Of a stretch of 64,000 nt of DNA, positions 18,840-28,262 are shown piece by piece. This stretch comes from 13-2-20CM-66-19 sp963824395 (lineage in GTDB: Bacteria > Pseudomonadota > Gammaproteobacteria > Steroidobacterales > Steroidobacteraceae): assembly GCA_963824395.1 (NCBI GenBank), contig CAWGPF010000005.1:62001-126000 (forward strand), in the 5' to 3' direction. The stretch's first letter is position 1. Each line of letters begins with the position of its first letter. Made by a program: the position numbers and the translations under genes. The notes below the pieces were generated by a model. It saw nothing but the letters and a program-made list of their open reading frames with translations. It did not search any database and was not told where the DNA came from.

Positions 18840-19838
18840 ATGATAAACAAAAGCCGCGACAGCACTGTGCAGCCCTTCGCAGGACTGACACCCGAGGTGG
18901 TCCTGGATGCGGCCGCGGCGGCGGGTCTGGACCCGGACGGGCGCCTATTTGCCCTGAACAGCTACGAAAACCGCGTTTACCAGCTGTGGTCCGGGGAGCG
19001 GGGGCTGGTGCTGAAGTTCTACCGCCCGCACCGCTGGAGCGACGCGCAGATCGCCGAGGAGCACGCCTTCACGCACGAACTCACCCAGGCGGAGCTCCCC
19101 GTCGCGGCGGCGCTCAATATCGGCGGCGAGACGCTGCTGCGCTTCCAGGGGTTTCGCTTCAGCGCCTTCCCCTTCCTGCGCGGCCGGGCCCCGGAGCTCG
19201 ATGCCCCCGAGGCGCGGCAGATCCTCGGCCGCAGCATCGCCAGGGTGCACCAGGTGGGGGCGCGCCAGCCCTTTGCGCATCGCCCGCGCATCGGCGTCGA
19301 GCGCCTGGGCTGGGAAGCGCGCGCGCAGGTGCTTGAGGCGGACCTGCTGCCCGAGCGGCTGCACGAGCGATACGCGTCCGTGAGCGGGGCGCTGCTGGAG
19401 CGCATCAGCGATGCCTTTGCCACGGCCCCGGACGTGCGCCAGATCCGCCTGCACGGGGACTGTCACCTCGGGAACCTGCTGTGGAACGAGCAGGGACCGG
19501 TATTCGTCGACCTCGACGACTGCGCCATGGGGCCGCGCGTGCAGGACCTGTGGATGATGCTGTCCGGGTCTGCCGATGAGCAGCAGGGCCAGTGGGCCGA
19601 GATTCTCGAGGGTTACCGCCAGTTCGCTGATTTCGACTATGCCGAAGTGCGGCTGATCGAACCGCTGCGGGGGCTGCGCATGCTGCACCACGCGGCCTGG
19701 GTGGCGCACCGCTGGGGAGACCCGGCCTTCCCGAAGGCCTTTCCCTGGTTCGGGGAGGAGCGCTACTGGGAGGGCTACCTGCAGGACCTCATGGAGCAGA
19801 TGGCCCAGATCGAGGACCCCCCGCTGCTGCGCGAGTGA
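18840..19838 (+). CDS. srkA: Stress response Ser/Thr kinase SrkA (YihE)
   Basis: The product is 332 aa, full length. Diagnostic features are ALNSYENRVYQ near the N-terminus, the nucleotide-binding Lys in LVLKFYRPHRW, the catalytic loop LHGDCHLGNLLW and the metal-binding FVDLDDCAMGP, with a C-terminal PAFPKAFPWFGEERYW as in E. coli YihE. The family is an aminoglycoside-phosphotransferase-fold kinase that counters stress-induced toxin death. The first ATG lies 9 nt from the galE start codon; an in-frame GTG at 18867 is an alternative. Neither has a clear Shine-Dalgarno. Confidence 0.94.
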   Translation: MINKSRDSTVQPFAGLTPEVVLDAAAAAGLDPDGRLFALNSYENRVYQLWSGERGLVLKFYRPHRWSDAQIAEEHAFTHELTQAELPVAAALNIGGETLLRFQGFRFSAFPFLRGRAPELDAPEARQILGRSIARVHQVGARQPFAHRPRIGVERLGWEARAQVLEADLLPERLHERYASVSGALLERISDAFATAPDVRQIRLHGDCHLGNLLWNEQGPVFVDLDDCAMGPRVQDLWMMLSGSADEQQGQWAEILEGYRQFADFDYAEVRLIEPLRGLRMLHHAAWVAHRWGDPAFPKAFPWFGEERYWEGYLQDLMEQMAQIEDPPLLRE

Positions 19839-19954
19839 GAGCACCAAAATGGGGAACGGCGCACGTGCCTTCGGGTCGCCAGACGCGTTATTGTGCCCCC
19901 TCAAGCCCCATGTAACTTAAGACAAATCAGCCCAAGCGAGCGTACGACTCACCT

Positions 19955-20533
19955 ATGTGGAACATCACGCGCAATCTGCTCCTCGTCGTTGCCCTGGCCG
20001 GGCTCGCCGCCGCCTGCGGTTCGGGCAAGGACGGCGCGACCGGGAAGGGCTCGCACATGGCCAAGAGGGCACTGAGCCCGGCAGACCGGCTGGCCCAGGG
20101 CTTCGTGAGCGGGGTGACACAGACTAAGCCCGGGAGTGCCCCCCTGCCGGTCCTGGTGAAGTTCGGCCTCGAGAACAAGCCCGAGCCCGCCCAGCCCTTG
20201 GATGTGACCATCTCCATCACGCCCACCGCCAGTAACCTTGATCGCGTGTTCGGCAAGGTCGAGGGCGAGGAGGGCCTGGAGCTCGTGAGTTCCGGGGAGC
20301 TCGAGGGGGCCGACCGGCCGCCCGAGAACACCGCCATCCAGCGTACCGTCAAAGTGCTGCCCAAGCAGGACGGCATCTACACCCTGACTGCCGTCGTTTC
20401 GGTGGACATGGGCGGCTCGATCTCGAGTCAGACCTACGTGTTTCCGGTGATCGCCGGCAATGGTCTCGCGGACCTCCCCGCCCCTAAGGCGGCCGCCGCC
20501 ACCAAGCCCCAGGCTTCCGGCGCTGCGCACTAG
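19955..20533 (+). CDS. Uncharacterised lipoprotein
   Basis: The product is 192 aa. It begins with a short signal and the lipobox LAAAC (Cys at about residue 21), so it should be a membrane-anchored lipoprotein. The mature part has a beta-rich core (PLPVLVKFGLENKPEPAQPLDVTISITP and GIYTLTAVVSV), which resembles an immunoglobulin-like or filament-like fold, and an Ala/Lys/Pro-rich tail. No family recognised. It ends 43 nt before a strong intrinsic terminator and is probably monocistronic. Confidence 0.8.
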   Translation: MWNITRNLLLVVALAGLAAACGSGKDGATGKGSHMAKRALSPADRLAQGFVSGVTQTKPGSAPLPVLVKFGLENKPEPAQPLDVTISITPTASNLDRVFGKVEGEEGLELVSSGELEGADRPPENTAIQRTVKVLPKQDGIYTLTAVVSVDMGGSISSQTYVFPVIAGNGLADLPAPKAAAATKPQASGAAH

Positions 20534-20576
20534 CCCGAGTCAGCAGCGACGCTGGCTCCGATTGAACCCCGATCCG

Positions 20577-20604
20577 GCCTAGCCTTGTCCGGCTAGGCTT
20601 CTTT
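20577..20604 (+). terminator. Intrinsic terminator after lipoprotein gene
   Basis: A perfect 8-bp stem (GCCTAGCC / GGCTAGGC) with a 6-nt loop is followed by TTCTTT. It sits 43 nt past the lipoprotein stop and separates it from the downstream signalling gene. Confidence 0.8.
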
Positions 20605-20776
20605 CGCAGGGCCACCCGGACGGGTGGTCAGCCAGGCATACGGATCGCCCGCCTACGGGGCGGTTCCGTCTCGCGGCGTCCTCGCGGACTTGCGCTCTCA
20701 CTGCAAACCGGGAGGGGGTTCACAGCGCCCCCCGCCACCCCCCGTATGATCTGTATCGGGTCCAGCGGCCTTGGTT
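20605..20776 (+). other. GC-rich leader region with stacked hairpins
   Basis: Between the terminator and the GGDEF/EAL gene lie at least two strong hairpins: CCACCC-GGAC-GGGTGG at 20612-20627, and CCGCC-TACGG-GGCGG at about 20651-20665. Further self-complementary GC-rich sequence follows (around 20671-20693). I compared it by eye with c-di-GMP-I and fluoride riboswitch consensus and found no match. It may be a structured 5' leader or simply GC-rich spacer. Confidence 0.35.
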
Positions 20777-23700
20777 ATGTCAAAAACGCATCCCTTCCGC
20801 ACGCCCCCCGATGGCCCGGACGGCACTCCCGGGGCCACCACCACGCTCGTTCGGGCGGATGCGCGCCCCCATGCCGAGGCCTACCCGGAGCTGCATCCGC
20901 AGCTGAAGGTGCAGCTGCGCGAACTGCAGCTGCGCACCGGCAACGCGGTACCCGACGTGCCGATGCTGCTGCGACTGATCAACGAGCACTACGTCAGCAG
21001 CGAGCGCGAGCGGCGCGGCATCGTCGAGTCGATGCGCCTGATGGCCGATGAGGCGCAGGCGCTGGCCCACGAGGCGCGCGCACAGTCGAGCGAGCACCTG
21101 CAGGTGATCCTCGATCACATCAAGGACGTGGTGCTGCTGGTGGACGAGGAGGGCATCGTGCGCACCTTCAATCCCACCGGCGAGCGCGTGTTCGGCTACG
21201 CCGAGCACGAGGTCATCGGCCAGCGCGTCGATGTGCTGCTGCCGAAGATCGCCGACGGCGAGAGCCTGCCTGAGGCGCTCGGGCGCCTGGCCGCGAGCCT
21301 CGGCGACACGGCGCTCGATCTCACGGCGCGCGAGCTGTGGGCACGGCGGCAGAGCGGGGAGCTGTTTCCGGCGGAGATTGCGGTCAGCAAGGCGCCGCTG
21401 TCACGCCGCGACATGTTCGTCCTGTGCCTGCGCGACGTCACAGAGCGGCGCGAGTCCGAGCAGGCCATGCGCGAGAGCGCGCAGCGCTACCAGCTGCTGG
21501 TCGATCACGCCCCCGAGGCCATCGTCGTGCTCGACGTGGACTCCGGGCGCTTCGTCGACGCCAACGAGAATGCCCAGAAGCTCTTTGGCATGAACCGCGA
21601 GCAGCTGCTCGAGCGGGTGCGCCTGAGCCCGCCGCGGCAGCCGGGCGGGGCGGCTGCCGAGGATCGCTCGCACGCCTCCATCGCCCGCGCGCTCGCGGGC
21701 GAAGTTCAGCAGTTCGAGTGGTCGCACGCTGACGCGAGCGGCCGCGAGATCATCTGCGAGGTGCGTCTCGCGCACCTGCCAAGCGGCGGCCGCCGCCTGG
21801 TGCGCGGCAGCATCACCGACATCTCCGAGCGCAAGCGCGCCGAGCGCATCGCCGAGGCCGAACGGCAGGTGTTCGAGCAGATCACCCGCAACGCCGCGCT
21901 CGAGGCGGTCTTAAGCTCGGTCACCGGCCTCATCGAATCGGCCATCGCGCGCTCGCTCTCCTCGGTGAGCCTGCTGGCTGCCGACGGGCAGGCCTTTTCC
22001 TCCCTGGTCGCTCCGCGGCTGCCGGGCGCGGTGTGCGCAGCGCTCGGGCAGGCCCGCGTCGGCATCCGTAACGGCTCGTGTGCCGCGAGTGTCTACCTCG
22101 GCCGCCGCGTCCTGGTCGCGGATCTTGCCAAGGACCCCTTCTGGGCCGACGCGCGCGAGGCGGCCGGCGCCGCCGGGCTGCGCGCCGCCTGGGCCATGCC
22201 GATCACGGCCGCCGGTGGCCAGGTGCTGGGAGCCCTCGGGGTCTACCGCACCGAAGTCGGCGTGCCGAGCGCGGCCGAGGAGACCGTCATGGCGCGCGCC
22301 GCGCAGCTCGCCGGCATCGCCATCGAGCGCCACCTCGGTGAGCAGGCGCTGCGCTCGAGCGAGGCGAAATTCCGCGGCCTGTTCGAGAGCATCGCGGAAG
22401 GGGTTTACCAGAGCGGCCGCGACGGGCGACTGCTGTCGGTCAACCCGGCCTTCGTCGCCATGCTCGGCTACCGCAGCGCCGAGGAGATCTACGCGCTGCC
22501 CTCGGCCGCCGCGCTCTACTGGGATCCGGCCGACCGCGCCGAATTTGCGCGCCGCGTCGACTCGCAGGGCGAGATCCGGGACGCGGAGTTCCTCATGCGC
22601 CGCCGCGACGGGCAGCAGCTGGTGGTGCTCGAGAACGCGCGCCCCATGCTCGATGCCGCCGCGCGCCATGTCGGCTACGAGGGCACGATCACCAACATCA
22701 CCGAGCGCAAGCGCGCCGAGCAGGCGATCTTCGCCGAGAAGGAGCGCGCCCAGGTCACGCTCGAGTCGATCGGCGATGCCGTGATCAGCACCGATGCGGA
22801 AGGGCGTATCGAGTACATCAATCCGGTCGCCGAGAGCCTCACCGCCTGGAGCCTCGCCGAGGCGCGCGGGCAGAAGATCGGCGCGGTGCTGAACCTCGTC
22901 AACGAAATCACCCGCGAGCCGCTCGAGAGCTCGGCCGATGCCGCGCTCGGGCGCGGCGGCAGCGGCGCCCCGGCGCCGGATCACTCGGTGCTGCTCACGC
23001 GCACCGGGCACGAGGTGGCCATCTCAGAGTCCGCCGCCCCGATCTGCGACCGCCAGGGCAAGGTCATCGGCGCGGTGGTGGTGTTCCACGACGTCACCAA
23101 GGAGCGGCGCCTGCGGCGCGCGCTCTCCTGGCAGGCGAGCCATGATGCGCTCACCGGCCTCATCAACCGTCGCGAGTTCGACAACCGCCTGCACGGGGCG
23201 CTGCTCTCGGCACAGCGCGGCGAGGGCGCCTACGCGCTGCTCTACATCGACCTCGACCAGTTCAAGGTCGTGAACGACACCTGCGGCCACCAGGCCGGCG
23301 ATCGCCTGCTGCGCGACGTCACGGGCCTCTTGCAGACGCGGGTGCGGGCCACCGACATCATCGCGCGCCTGGGCGGGGATGAGTTCGGGGTGCTGCTCGA
23401 GGGGGTCTCTCTCGAGCAGGCCACGCGCATCGCCGAAGGGGTGCGCCAGGGGATCCGCGACTTTCGCTTCGTGTGGGGCGCGAGCACGCTCTCGGTCGGC
23501 GCCAGCATCGGCATCGTGCAGATCCGCGCCGAGACCGAGAACGTCGCGAGCGTCATGTCGGCCGCCGACATCGCCTGTTACGCCGCCAAGGACGCCGGCC
23601 GCAACCGCATCCACGTCTATGGCGCCGACGGCGTCTCGCACCGGCACAAGGAGATGCACTGGGTGGCGCGCGTCACGCGGGCGACCGAGGATGACCGCCT

Positions 23701-24397
23701 GGAGCTGTACTTCCAGCCGATCGTGGCGCTCGCCGGGCAGCCGGGCGGCGCCTTCCACGAGCTCACCGTGCGCCTGCGCGATGACAACGGTGAACTCGTG
23801 GCGCCGACCGAGTTCATCCCGGCGGCCGAGCGCTACAACGTGATGTCGGCGATCGACCGCTGGGTGGTCGCGCGCGCGCTCGCGCTGCTGCACGAGCGCC
23901 AGCGCACGGGGCGGGCGCTGCCGCTGCTGGCGGTGAACCTCTCGGGTACCTCCTTGAACGATCAGTCCTTCGTCGACTTCGTGCTGCAGAGCGTCGGGGA
24001 GCCCGCGCTCGCCGCGGCGCTGTGCTTCGAGATCACCGAGACCGCCGCCGTCACCAGCCTCTCCAACGCGCGCTTCCTCATGAGCGAGCTCAAGGCGCGC
24101 GGCTGCAAGTTCTCCCTCGATGACTTTGGCACCGGGGTGTCCTCTTTCGTCTACCTGAAGTCACTGCCGGTGGACTTCCTGAAGATCGACGGCCAGTTCA
24201 TCAGCCACATCACCCAGGACCCGGTGAACCGCAGCATGGTGGAGGCCATCGCCAAGGTGGGCCGTGCGCTCGGCATCGCGACCGTGGCCGAGTGCGTCGA
24301 GAGCGAGGCGGTGCTCAACGAGCTGCGCCGCATCGGCGTCGACTACGCGCAGGGCTTCCACCTCGCCACCCCGCTGCCGGTGGCGCAGCTGCCCTGA
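20777..24397 (+). CDS. Multi-sensor PAS/GAF diguanylate cyclase/phosphodiesterase (GGDEF-EAL)
   Basis: The product is 1206 aa, soluble, with no membrane helix. Approximate order: helical N-terminus, PAS (105-220), PAS (235-350), GAF (360-530), PAS (540-655), PAS (660-790), GGDEF (795-950), EAL (960-1206). The cyclase motif GGDEF is intact at residues 866-870. The EAL signature is changed to ELT (E995-L-T), but the other phosphodiesterase residues look present: NLSG, ITET, LDDFGTG, FLKIDG, VAECVE and QGF. It therefore probably both makes and degrades c-di-GMP, or is switched between these by its sensors. A TTG two codons upstream is a less likely start. Confidence 0.93.
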   Translation: MSKTHPFRTPPDGPDGTPGATTTLVRADARPHAEAYPELHPQLKVQLRELQLRTGNAVPDVPMLLRLINEHYVSSERERRGIVESMRLMADEAQALAHEARAQSSEHLQVILDHIKDVVLLVDEEGIVRTFNPTGERVFGYAEHEVIGQRVDVLLPKIADGESLPEALGRLAASLGDTALDLTARELWARRQSGELFPAEIAVSKAPLSRRDMFVLCLRDVTERRESEQAMRESAQRYQLLVDHAPEAIVVLDVDSGRFVDANENAQKLFGMNREQLLERVRLSPPRQPGGAAAEDRSHASIARALAGEVQQFEWSHADASGREIICEVRLAHLPSGGRRLVRGSITDISERKRAERIAEAERQVFEQITRNAALEAVLSSVTGLIESAIARSLSSVSLLAADGQAFSSLVAPRLPGAVCAALGQARVGIRNGSCAASVYLGRRVLVADLAKDPFWADAREAAGAAGLRAAWAMPITAAGGQVLGALGVYRTEVGVPSAAEETVMARAAQLAGIAIERHLGEQALRSSEAKFRGLFESIAEGVYQSGRDGRLLSVNPAFVAMLGYRSAEEIYALPSAAALYWDPADRAEFARRVDSQGEIRDAEFLMRRRDGQQLVVLENARPMLDAAARHVGYEGTITNITERKRAEQAIFAEKERAQVTLESIGDAVISTDAEGRIEYINPVAESLTAWSLAEARGQKIGAVLNLVNEITREPLESSADAALGRGGSGAPAPDHSVLLTRTGHEVAISESAAPICDRQGKVIGAVVVFHDVTKERRLRRALSWQASHDALTGLINRREFDNRLHGALLSAQRGEGAYALLYIDLDQFKVVNDTCGHQAGDRLLRDVTGLLQTRVRATDIIARLGGDEFGVLLEGVSLEQATRIAEGVRQGIRDFRFVWGASTLSVGASIGIVQIRAETENVASVMSAADIACYAAKDAGRNRIHVYGADGVSHRHKEMHWVARVTRATEDDRLELYFQPIVALAGQPGGAFHELTVRLRDDNGELVAPTEFIPAAERYNVMSAIDRWVVARALALLHERQRTGRALPLLAVNLSGTSLNDQSFVDFVLQSVGEPALAAALCFEITETAAVTSLSNARFLMSELKARGCKFSLDDFGTGVSSFVYLKSLPVDFLKIDGQFISHITQDPVNRSMVEAIAKVGRALGIATVAECVESEAVLNELRRIGVDYAQGFHLATPLPVAQLP

Positions 24398-24510
24398 GGC
24401 ACGCCGCACCCGGCGCCCGTTCCGCCGCGCGCGCGTGGTGCCAGCGCGCACGCTTCCCGTAGAATGCGCCGCTTCCTTCATGAAGACCCCACAGGAAGGC
24501 TGAGAAACCC

Positions 24511-25971
24511 GTGCGCGACCTGAACCTGACGCCCGCCTGCCTGCGTCTCGGCGCAGCCCTGATGCTCCTCACCGTGAGCGCCGGCGTGGACGCCGCCGCC
24601 GCAGCCTCACCGGAGAGCGTCGCCGCGCAGCTGCGCGATGCGGCGCTCGCCGGCCACGACATCGCCTATGCCTGGACGAGCGAGCTCACGACGCGCTTCG
24701 GGGCGCGCCCGGCGGGCTCTGCCAACGAGCAGGCCGCGGCCGAGTGGGCCGCGGCGCGCCTCAAGGCGCTCGGCTTCGACAACGTGCACCTCGAGACCTT
24801 CCCCATCACCGCCTGGGTGCGCGGCACGGAGCACGCCGAGCTCATCGCGCCCTCCCGCCAGCCCCTCGTCGTGGCAGCGCTCGGGGAGTCGCCGCCGACG
24901 CCCGCGGCGGGCCTCGAGGGCGACGTCGTCACCTTCGCCACCCTCGCGGACCTCAACGCCGCGCCCGCCGGCTCGCTCCTGGGCAAGATCGCCTTCGTCA
25001 GCAACCGCATGGTGCGCGTGCAGGACGGGGCGGGCTACGGACCTGCGGTCGCCGCCCGCACCGAGGGTCCGCAGGCGGCCGGCAGGGCGGGCGCGATCGC
25101 CTTTCTCATGCGCTCGGCCGGCACCGACAGCCACCGCATCGCCCACACCGGCACCACCTTGTACGTCGACGGGCGCGTCGCGGTGCCGGCCTTTGCCCTG
25201 AGCGCGCCGGACGCCGAGCAGCTCGAGCGCGTCGCCGCGCTCGGCGTCACCCCGCGCGTGCGGGTGTTCTCCGGCGCCTCCTACCTGAGTGATGCGCACT
25301 CGCAGAACGTCATCGCGGACGTTAAGGGGTCTTTGAAGCCCGAGCAGTTCGTGGTGCTGGGAGCGCACCTGGACAGCTGGGACCAGGGTACCGGGGCGAT
25401 CGATGATGGCACCGGGACTGCGATCGTGGTCGCCGCCGCGAAGCTCATCCGCGACCTGCCGCACAAGCCCCTGCGCACCGTGCGCGTGGTGCTGTTCGGC
25501 TCCGAGGAGATCGCGCAGCCGGTGAAGCCGTTCGGGGACTTCGGCGGCAACTCCTATGTGGCGAACCATCAGGCGGAGCTGCCCCGCCACGTGCTCGCCG
25601 GGGAGAGCGACTTCGGCGCCGATCGCATCTACGCGCTCGCGCTGCCGCAGGCCGTGAGCAAGGGTGCGTTCGCGGACGCCGCGCTGCGGGTGCTCGGTCC
25701 CCTCGGCATCATCGCGCAGGCGCCCCCGCGCGGGGAGGTCGGGGCGGACGTGGAGCCGATGCAGGCGACGGGCGTTGCGGGCTTTGCGCTGAAGCAGGAT
25801 GGCACGCGCTACTTCGACATCCACCACACCGCCGATGACACGCTCGACAAGGTCGACCGCGTGCAGCTGGACCAGAACGTGGCCGCGTGGGCGGCGCTCG
25901 TGTGGCTCGCCGCCGACAGCGACGTCGTGTTCCGCGGCGCCGCCCCCGCCGCGGCCGCGGGCGAGCCGTGA
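24511..25971 (+). CDS. Exported M28-family zinc aminopeptidase/carboxypeptidase Q-like
   Basis: The product is 486 aa from a GTG. The N-terminus has a signal peptide (ACLRLGAALMLLTVSAGVDAAAA). A PA-domain-like insert spans about 120-250. The M28 metal ligands are visible: His and Asp in GAHLDSWDQG, the bridging Asp in GAIDDGTG, Glu-Glu in FGSEEIAQP, an acidic residue in GESDFGAD, and His in DIHHTADDTLDKVD. It should cleave N-terminal or dipeptide substrates in the periplasm or outside. GGAAGG-like ribosome-binding sequence (AGGAAGG) lies about 14 nt upstream. Confidence 0.88.
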   Translation: MRDLNLTPACLRLGAALMLLTVSAGVDAAAAASPESVAAQLRDAALAGHDIAYAWTSELTTRFGARPAGSANEQAAAEWAAARLKALGFDNVHLETFPITAWVRGTEHAELIAPSRQPLVVAALGESPPTPAAGLEGDVVTFATLADLNAAPAGSLLGKIAFVSNRMVRVQDGAGYGPAVAARTEGPQAAGRAGAIAFLMRSAGTDSHRIAHTGTTLYVDGRVAVPAFALSAPDAEQLERVAALGVTPRVRVFSGASYLSDAHSQNVIADVKGSLKPEQFVVLGAHLDSWDQGTGAIDDGTGTAIVVAAAKLIRDLPHKPLRTVRVVLFGSEEIAQPVKPFGDFGGNSYVANHQAELPRHVLAGESDFGADRIYALALPQAVSKGAFADAALRVLGPLGIIAQAPPRGEVGADVEPMQATGVAGFALKQDGTRYFDIHHTADDTLDKVDRVQLDQNVAAWAALVWLAADSDVVFRGAAPAAAAGEP

Positions 25972-26009
25972 GGCGCCGCTGCGGCCCGCGGCGGCGCTGA
26001 GCTCACCCC

Positions 26010-27257
26010 ATGGGACCACTCGCCGGCGTGCGCGTGCTCGATCTGACGCGGGTGCTCGCCGGCCCCTGGGCGACGCAGCTCCTGGCGGACTTCGGCGCGG
26101 ACGTGATCAAGGTCGAGGAGCCGCGTGCCGGGGACGACACGCGGCAGTGGGGACCACCGTGGCTGCACGACGCGAAGGGGGAGCCGACGCGCGAGTCGGC
26201 GTATTACCTGAGCGCCAACCGCGGCAAGCGCTCCGTCACGCTCGACCTTGCCAACGAGGCTGGCGCGCGTCTGGCGCGCGAACTCGCCCTCGGCTGCGAT
26301 GTGCTGGTGGAGAACTTCAAGGTCGGGGGGCTCGCGAAATACGGCTTAGGCTATGCGCAGCTCGCGGCGCTGCAGCCGCAGCTGATCTACTGCGCGATCT
26401 CCGGCTTCGGCCAGGACGGCCCGGACGCCGCGCGCCCCGGGTACGACGCCATGATCCAGGGCATGGGCGGACTCATGAGCATCACCGGCATCCCTGACGG
26501 GGAGCCGGGTGCGGGCCCTTTGAAGGTGGGCGTGGCGGTGGCGGACCTCATGGCCGGCATGTACGCGGCCACCGCGATCTTAGGGGCGCTCTATGAGCGC
26601 ACCGCGTCCGGGCGCGGCCAGTACATCGATCTTTCGCTGCTGGACACCCAGATCGGGTGGCTCGCGAACCAGAATCTCAACTTCCTCCTGAGCGGGGTGG
26701 CGCCGCAGCGCCACGGTTCCGCGCATCCGAACATCACCCCGTACCAGACCTTTGCCACCGCGGATGGCTTTGTCATGCTCGCGGTCGGCAACGACCGGCA
26801 GTTCGCGAGCTTCTGCCGTGCCGCGGGCCTGGCGGAGCTCACCCACGATGCGCGCTTCGCCGACAACGGCGCGCGCGTGGCGCATCGCGCCGAGCTCGTG
26901 CGCCGCATCCAGGCGGCGCTCAGCACACGTCCCACCGCGTCCTGGATCGAAAGCCTCGCGGCCGCCGGCGTGCCGTGCGGACCGATCAACGACATCGCCC
27001 AGGCCTTCGCCGAGCCGCAGGTGCGCCACCGCCAGCTGCGGCTCGACCTGCCGCATCCGGCCGGCAGCGTCCCGGGCGTGCGCAACCCCATCCGCTACTC
27101 GCGCAGCACGCTCGAGTACCGCCGCGCGCCGCCGCTTCTGGGTGAGCACACCGCGCAGGTGCTAGAGGAGCGCCTGGGCCTGACGCGGGCAGACCTGGCG
27201 CAGCTTCAGGAGCAGGGCGCCTTCGGCGACCCGCGGCCGCCAAAGCGCCCCGCCTGA
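26010..27257 (+). CDS. CaiB/BaiF-type (family III) CoA-transferase
   Basis: The product is 415 aa, normal for family III. It opens with GPLAGVRVLDLTRVLAGPWATQLLADFGADVIKVE, the family signature, and has the probable catalytic Asp in VGVAVADLMAGMYA, with GRGQYIDLSLLD downstream. The enzyme moves CoA between carboxylic acids through a covalent aspartyl intermediate. It follows the M28 peptidase gene by 38 bp and the two may share a transcript. The acid substrate cannot be predicted. Confidence 0.92.
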   Translation: MGPLAGVRVLDLTRVLAGPWATQLLADFGADVIKVEEPRAGDDTRQWGPPWLHDAKGEPTRESAYYLSANRGKRSVTLDLANEAGARLARELALGCDVLVENFKVGGLAKYGLGYAQLAALQPQLIYCAISGFGQDGPDAARPGYDAMIQGMGGLMSITGIPDGEPGAGPLKVGVAVADLMAGMYAATAILGALYERTASGRGQYIDLSLLDTQIGWLANQNLNFLLSGVAPQRHGSAHPNITPYQTFATADGFVMLAVGNDRQFASFCRAAGLAELTHDARFADNGARVAHRAELVRRIQAALSTRPTASWIESLAAAGVPCGPINDIAQAFAEPQVRHRQLRLDLPHPAGSVPGVRNPIRYSRSTLEYRRAPPLLGEHTAQVLEERLGLTRADLAQLQEQGAFGDPRPPKRPA

Positions 27258-27291
27258 GGGGGCATCGGGCGGATTCTGTCGCATCGCCCCC
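27258..27291 (+). terminator. Possible terminator hairpin after CoA-transferase
   Basis: GGGGGC directly after the stop codon pairs perfectly with GCCCCC at 27286-27291. The 22-nt loop is long and no T-run follows, so termination is only a suggestion. Confidence 0.35.
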
Positions 27292-27330
27292 GGGCGTTGA
27301 GCGCAGCTTCAGGGCAGCCGCGCTCGCGCG

Positions 27331-27360
27331 CCGACACTCCTCCCTGAGGATGGCTAGACT
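27331..27360 (+). promoter_or_regulatory. Candidate sigma-70 promoter giving a leaderless cupin mRNA
   Basis: CCGACA and TAGACT are separated by 18 nt; the -10 ends 6 nt before the ATG and there is no Shine-Dalgarno. A transcript from here would start at or near the start codon. Confidence 0.4.
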
Positions 27361-27366
27361 TGAGCC

Positions 27367-28242
27367 ATGGCCCTTCTTGAGCTCGACCCCGCCGTCTTCG
27401 CCGAGCGCTTCAACAAGCGCCACTTCGTGCTGCACCATGCGCTCGCCTCCCACCCGCTGTTCGAGCTGCCGCGACTCATCGAGCTTGCGCGCAGCACGGC
27501 GCAGCAGCGGCCCGATGACCTGTACTACGACGCCGGCGTAGAGGACCTGAACGAGCGCTGGGGCACGAAGCGCTCGCGCTGTGCCTTGCCGGTGGATGAG
27601 ACCATCCGCCGCATCGAGAGCGCCGGTGCCTTCATCATCCTCAAGCGCGCCGACACCGACCCGGCCTACGCGCAGCTGCTCGAGCGCTGCATGTCGGACC
27701 TGCTCGAGGTCAGCGGCCGCGAGATGCAGCGCAAGATGCGCCGCCGCGAGGTCATCGTCTTCATCACCTCCCCGCGGCGCATCTCCACCTACCACATCGA
27801 CAGCGAGACGAACTTCCTCCTGCAGGTGCGCGGGGAAAAGGACATCAGCATCTTCAGCAAGTACGACCGCGAGGTACTGCCGGAGGAGGAGATCGAGCGC
27901 TTCTGGAGCGAGGACCGCAACGCCGCCGTCTACAAGCCGCAGTTCCAGGGACGCGCCGCGGTGGTGCGCCTCATGCCCGGCAACGGCGTGCACATCCCGG
28001 TCAACTGCCCGCACTGGGTGCAGAACGATGACAACATCTCCGTCTCGGTGAGCATCAACTACCACAGCTGGAACCGCGAGTACGCCGACCTTTACTGCGC
28101 CAACCACTACCTGAGGAAGAAGCTGAAGGTGCGGCCGACGCCGCCGTGGCAGTCCCCGCTCAGGGACGCAGTGAAGCGACCCCTCGGCGCCCTGATCCTG
28201 AAGTACAAGAACGCCCGCTACGGGCCGCTGCGCAAGGACTGA
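27367..28242 (+). CDS. JmjC/cupin_8-like Fe(II)/2-oxoglutarate oxygenase (paralogue 1)
   Basis: The product is 291 aa. The cupin metal site can be read as His-x-Asp in TYHIDSETNFLLQV and a distal His in GVHIPVNCPHWVQN. ISIFSKYDRE after the first motif and SVSINYHSW near the end are typical of JmjC-like hydroxylases. The N-terminus FNKRHFVLHHALASHPLFELPRL is shared with the neighbouring convergent paralogue. Such proteins hydroxylate proteins or small molecules. Because the pair sits beside the NRPS/PKS genes, it may modify the product or a carrier-bound intermediate; this is inference. No other domain is present. Confidence 0.8.
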   Translation: MALLELDPAVFAERFNKRHFVLHHALASHPLFELPRLIELARSTAQQRPDDLYYDAGVEDLNERWGTKRSRCALPVDETIRRIESAGAFIILKRADTDPAYAQLLERCMSDLLEVSGREMQRKMRRREVIVFITSPRRISTYHIDSETNFLLQVRGEKDISIFSKYDREVLPEEEIERFWSEDRNAAVYKPQFQGRAAVVRLMPGNGVHIPVNCPHWVQNDDNISVSVSINYHSWNREYADLYCANHYLRKKLKVRPTPPWQSPLRDAVKRPLGALILKYKNARYGPLRKD

Positions 28243-28262
28243 AGGCCCCTCAGCCCTTGCGC
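28230..28262. terminator. Bidirectional hairpin across both convergent cupin stop codons
   Basis: GCGCAAGG pairs with CCTTGCGC, then after a 1x1 mismatch CTGA pairs with TCAG around a 7-nt loop. Both stop codons (28240-28242 and 28250-28252) lie inside the hairpin. It is symmetrical, so it could end transcription from both sides, but there is no T-tract. Confidence 0.55.

Noticed and set aside
20605..20776. c-di-GMP riboswitch before the GGDEF/EAL gene
   Set aside because: Hairpins exist, but the conserved GEMM-I loop sequences are absent.
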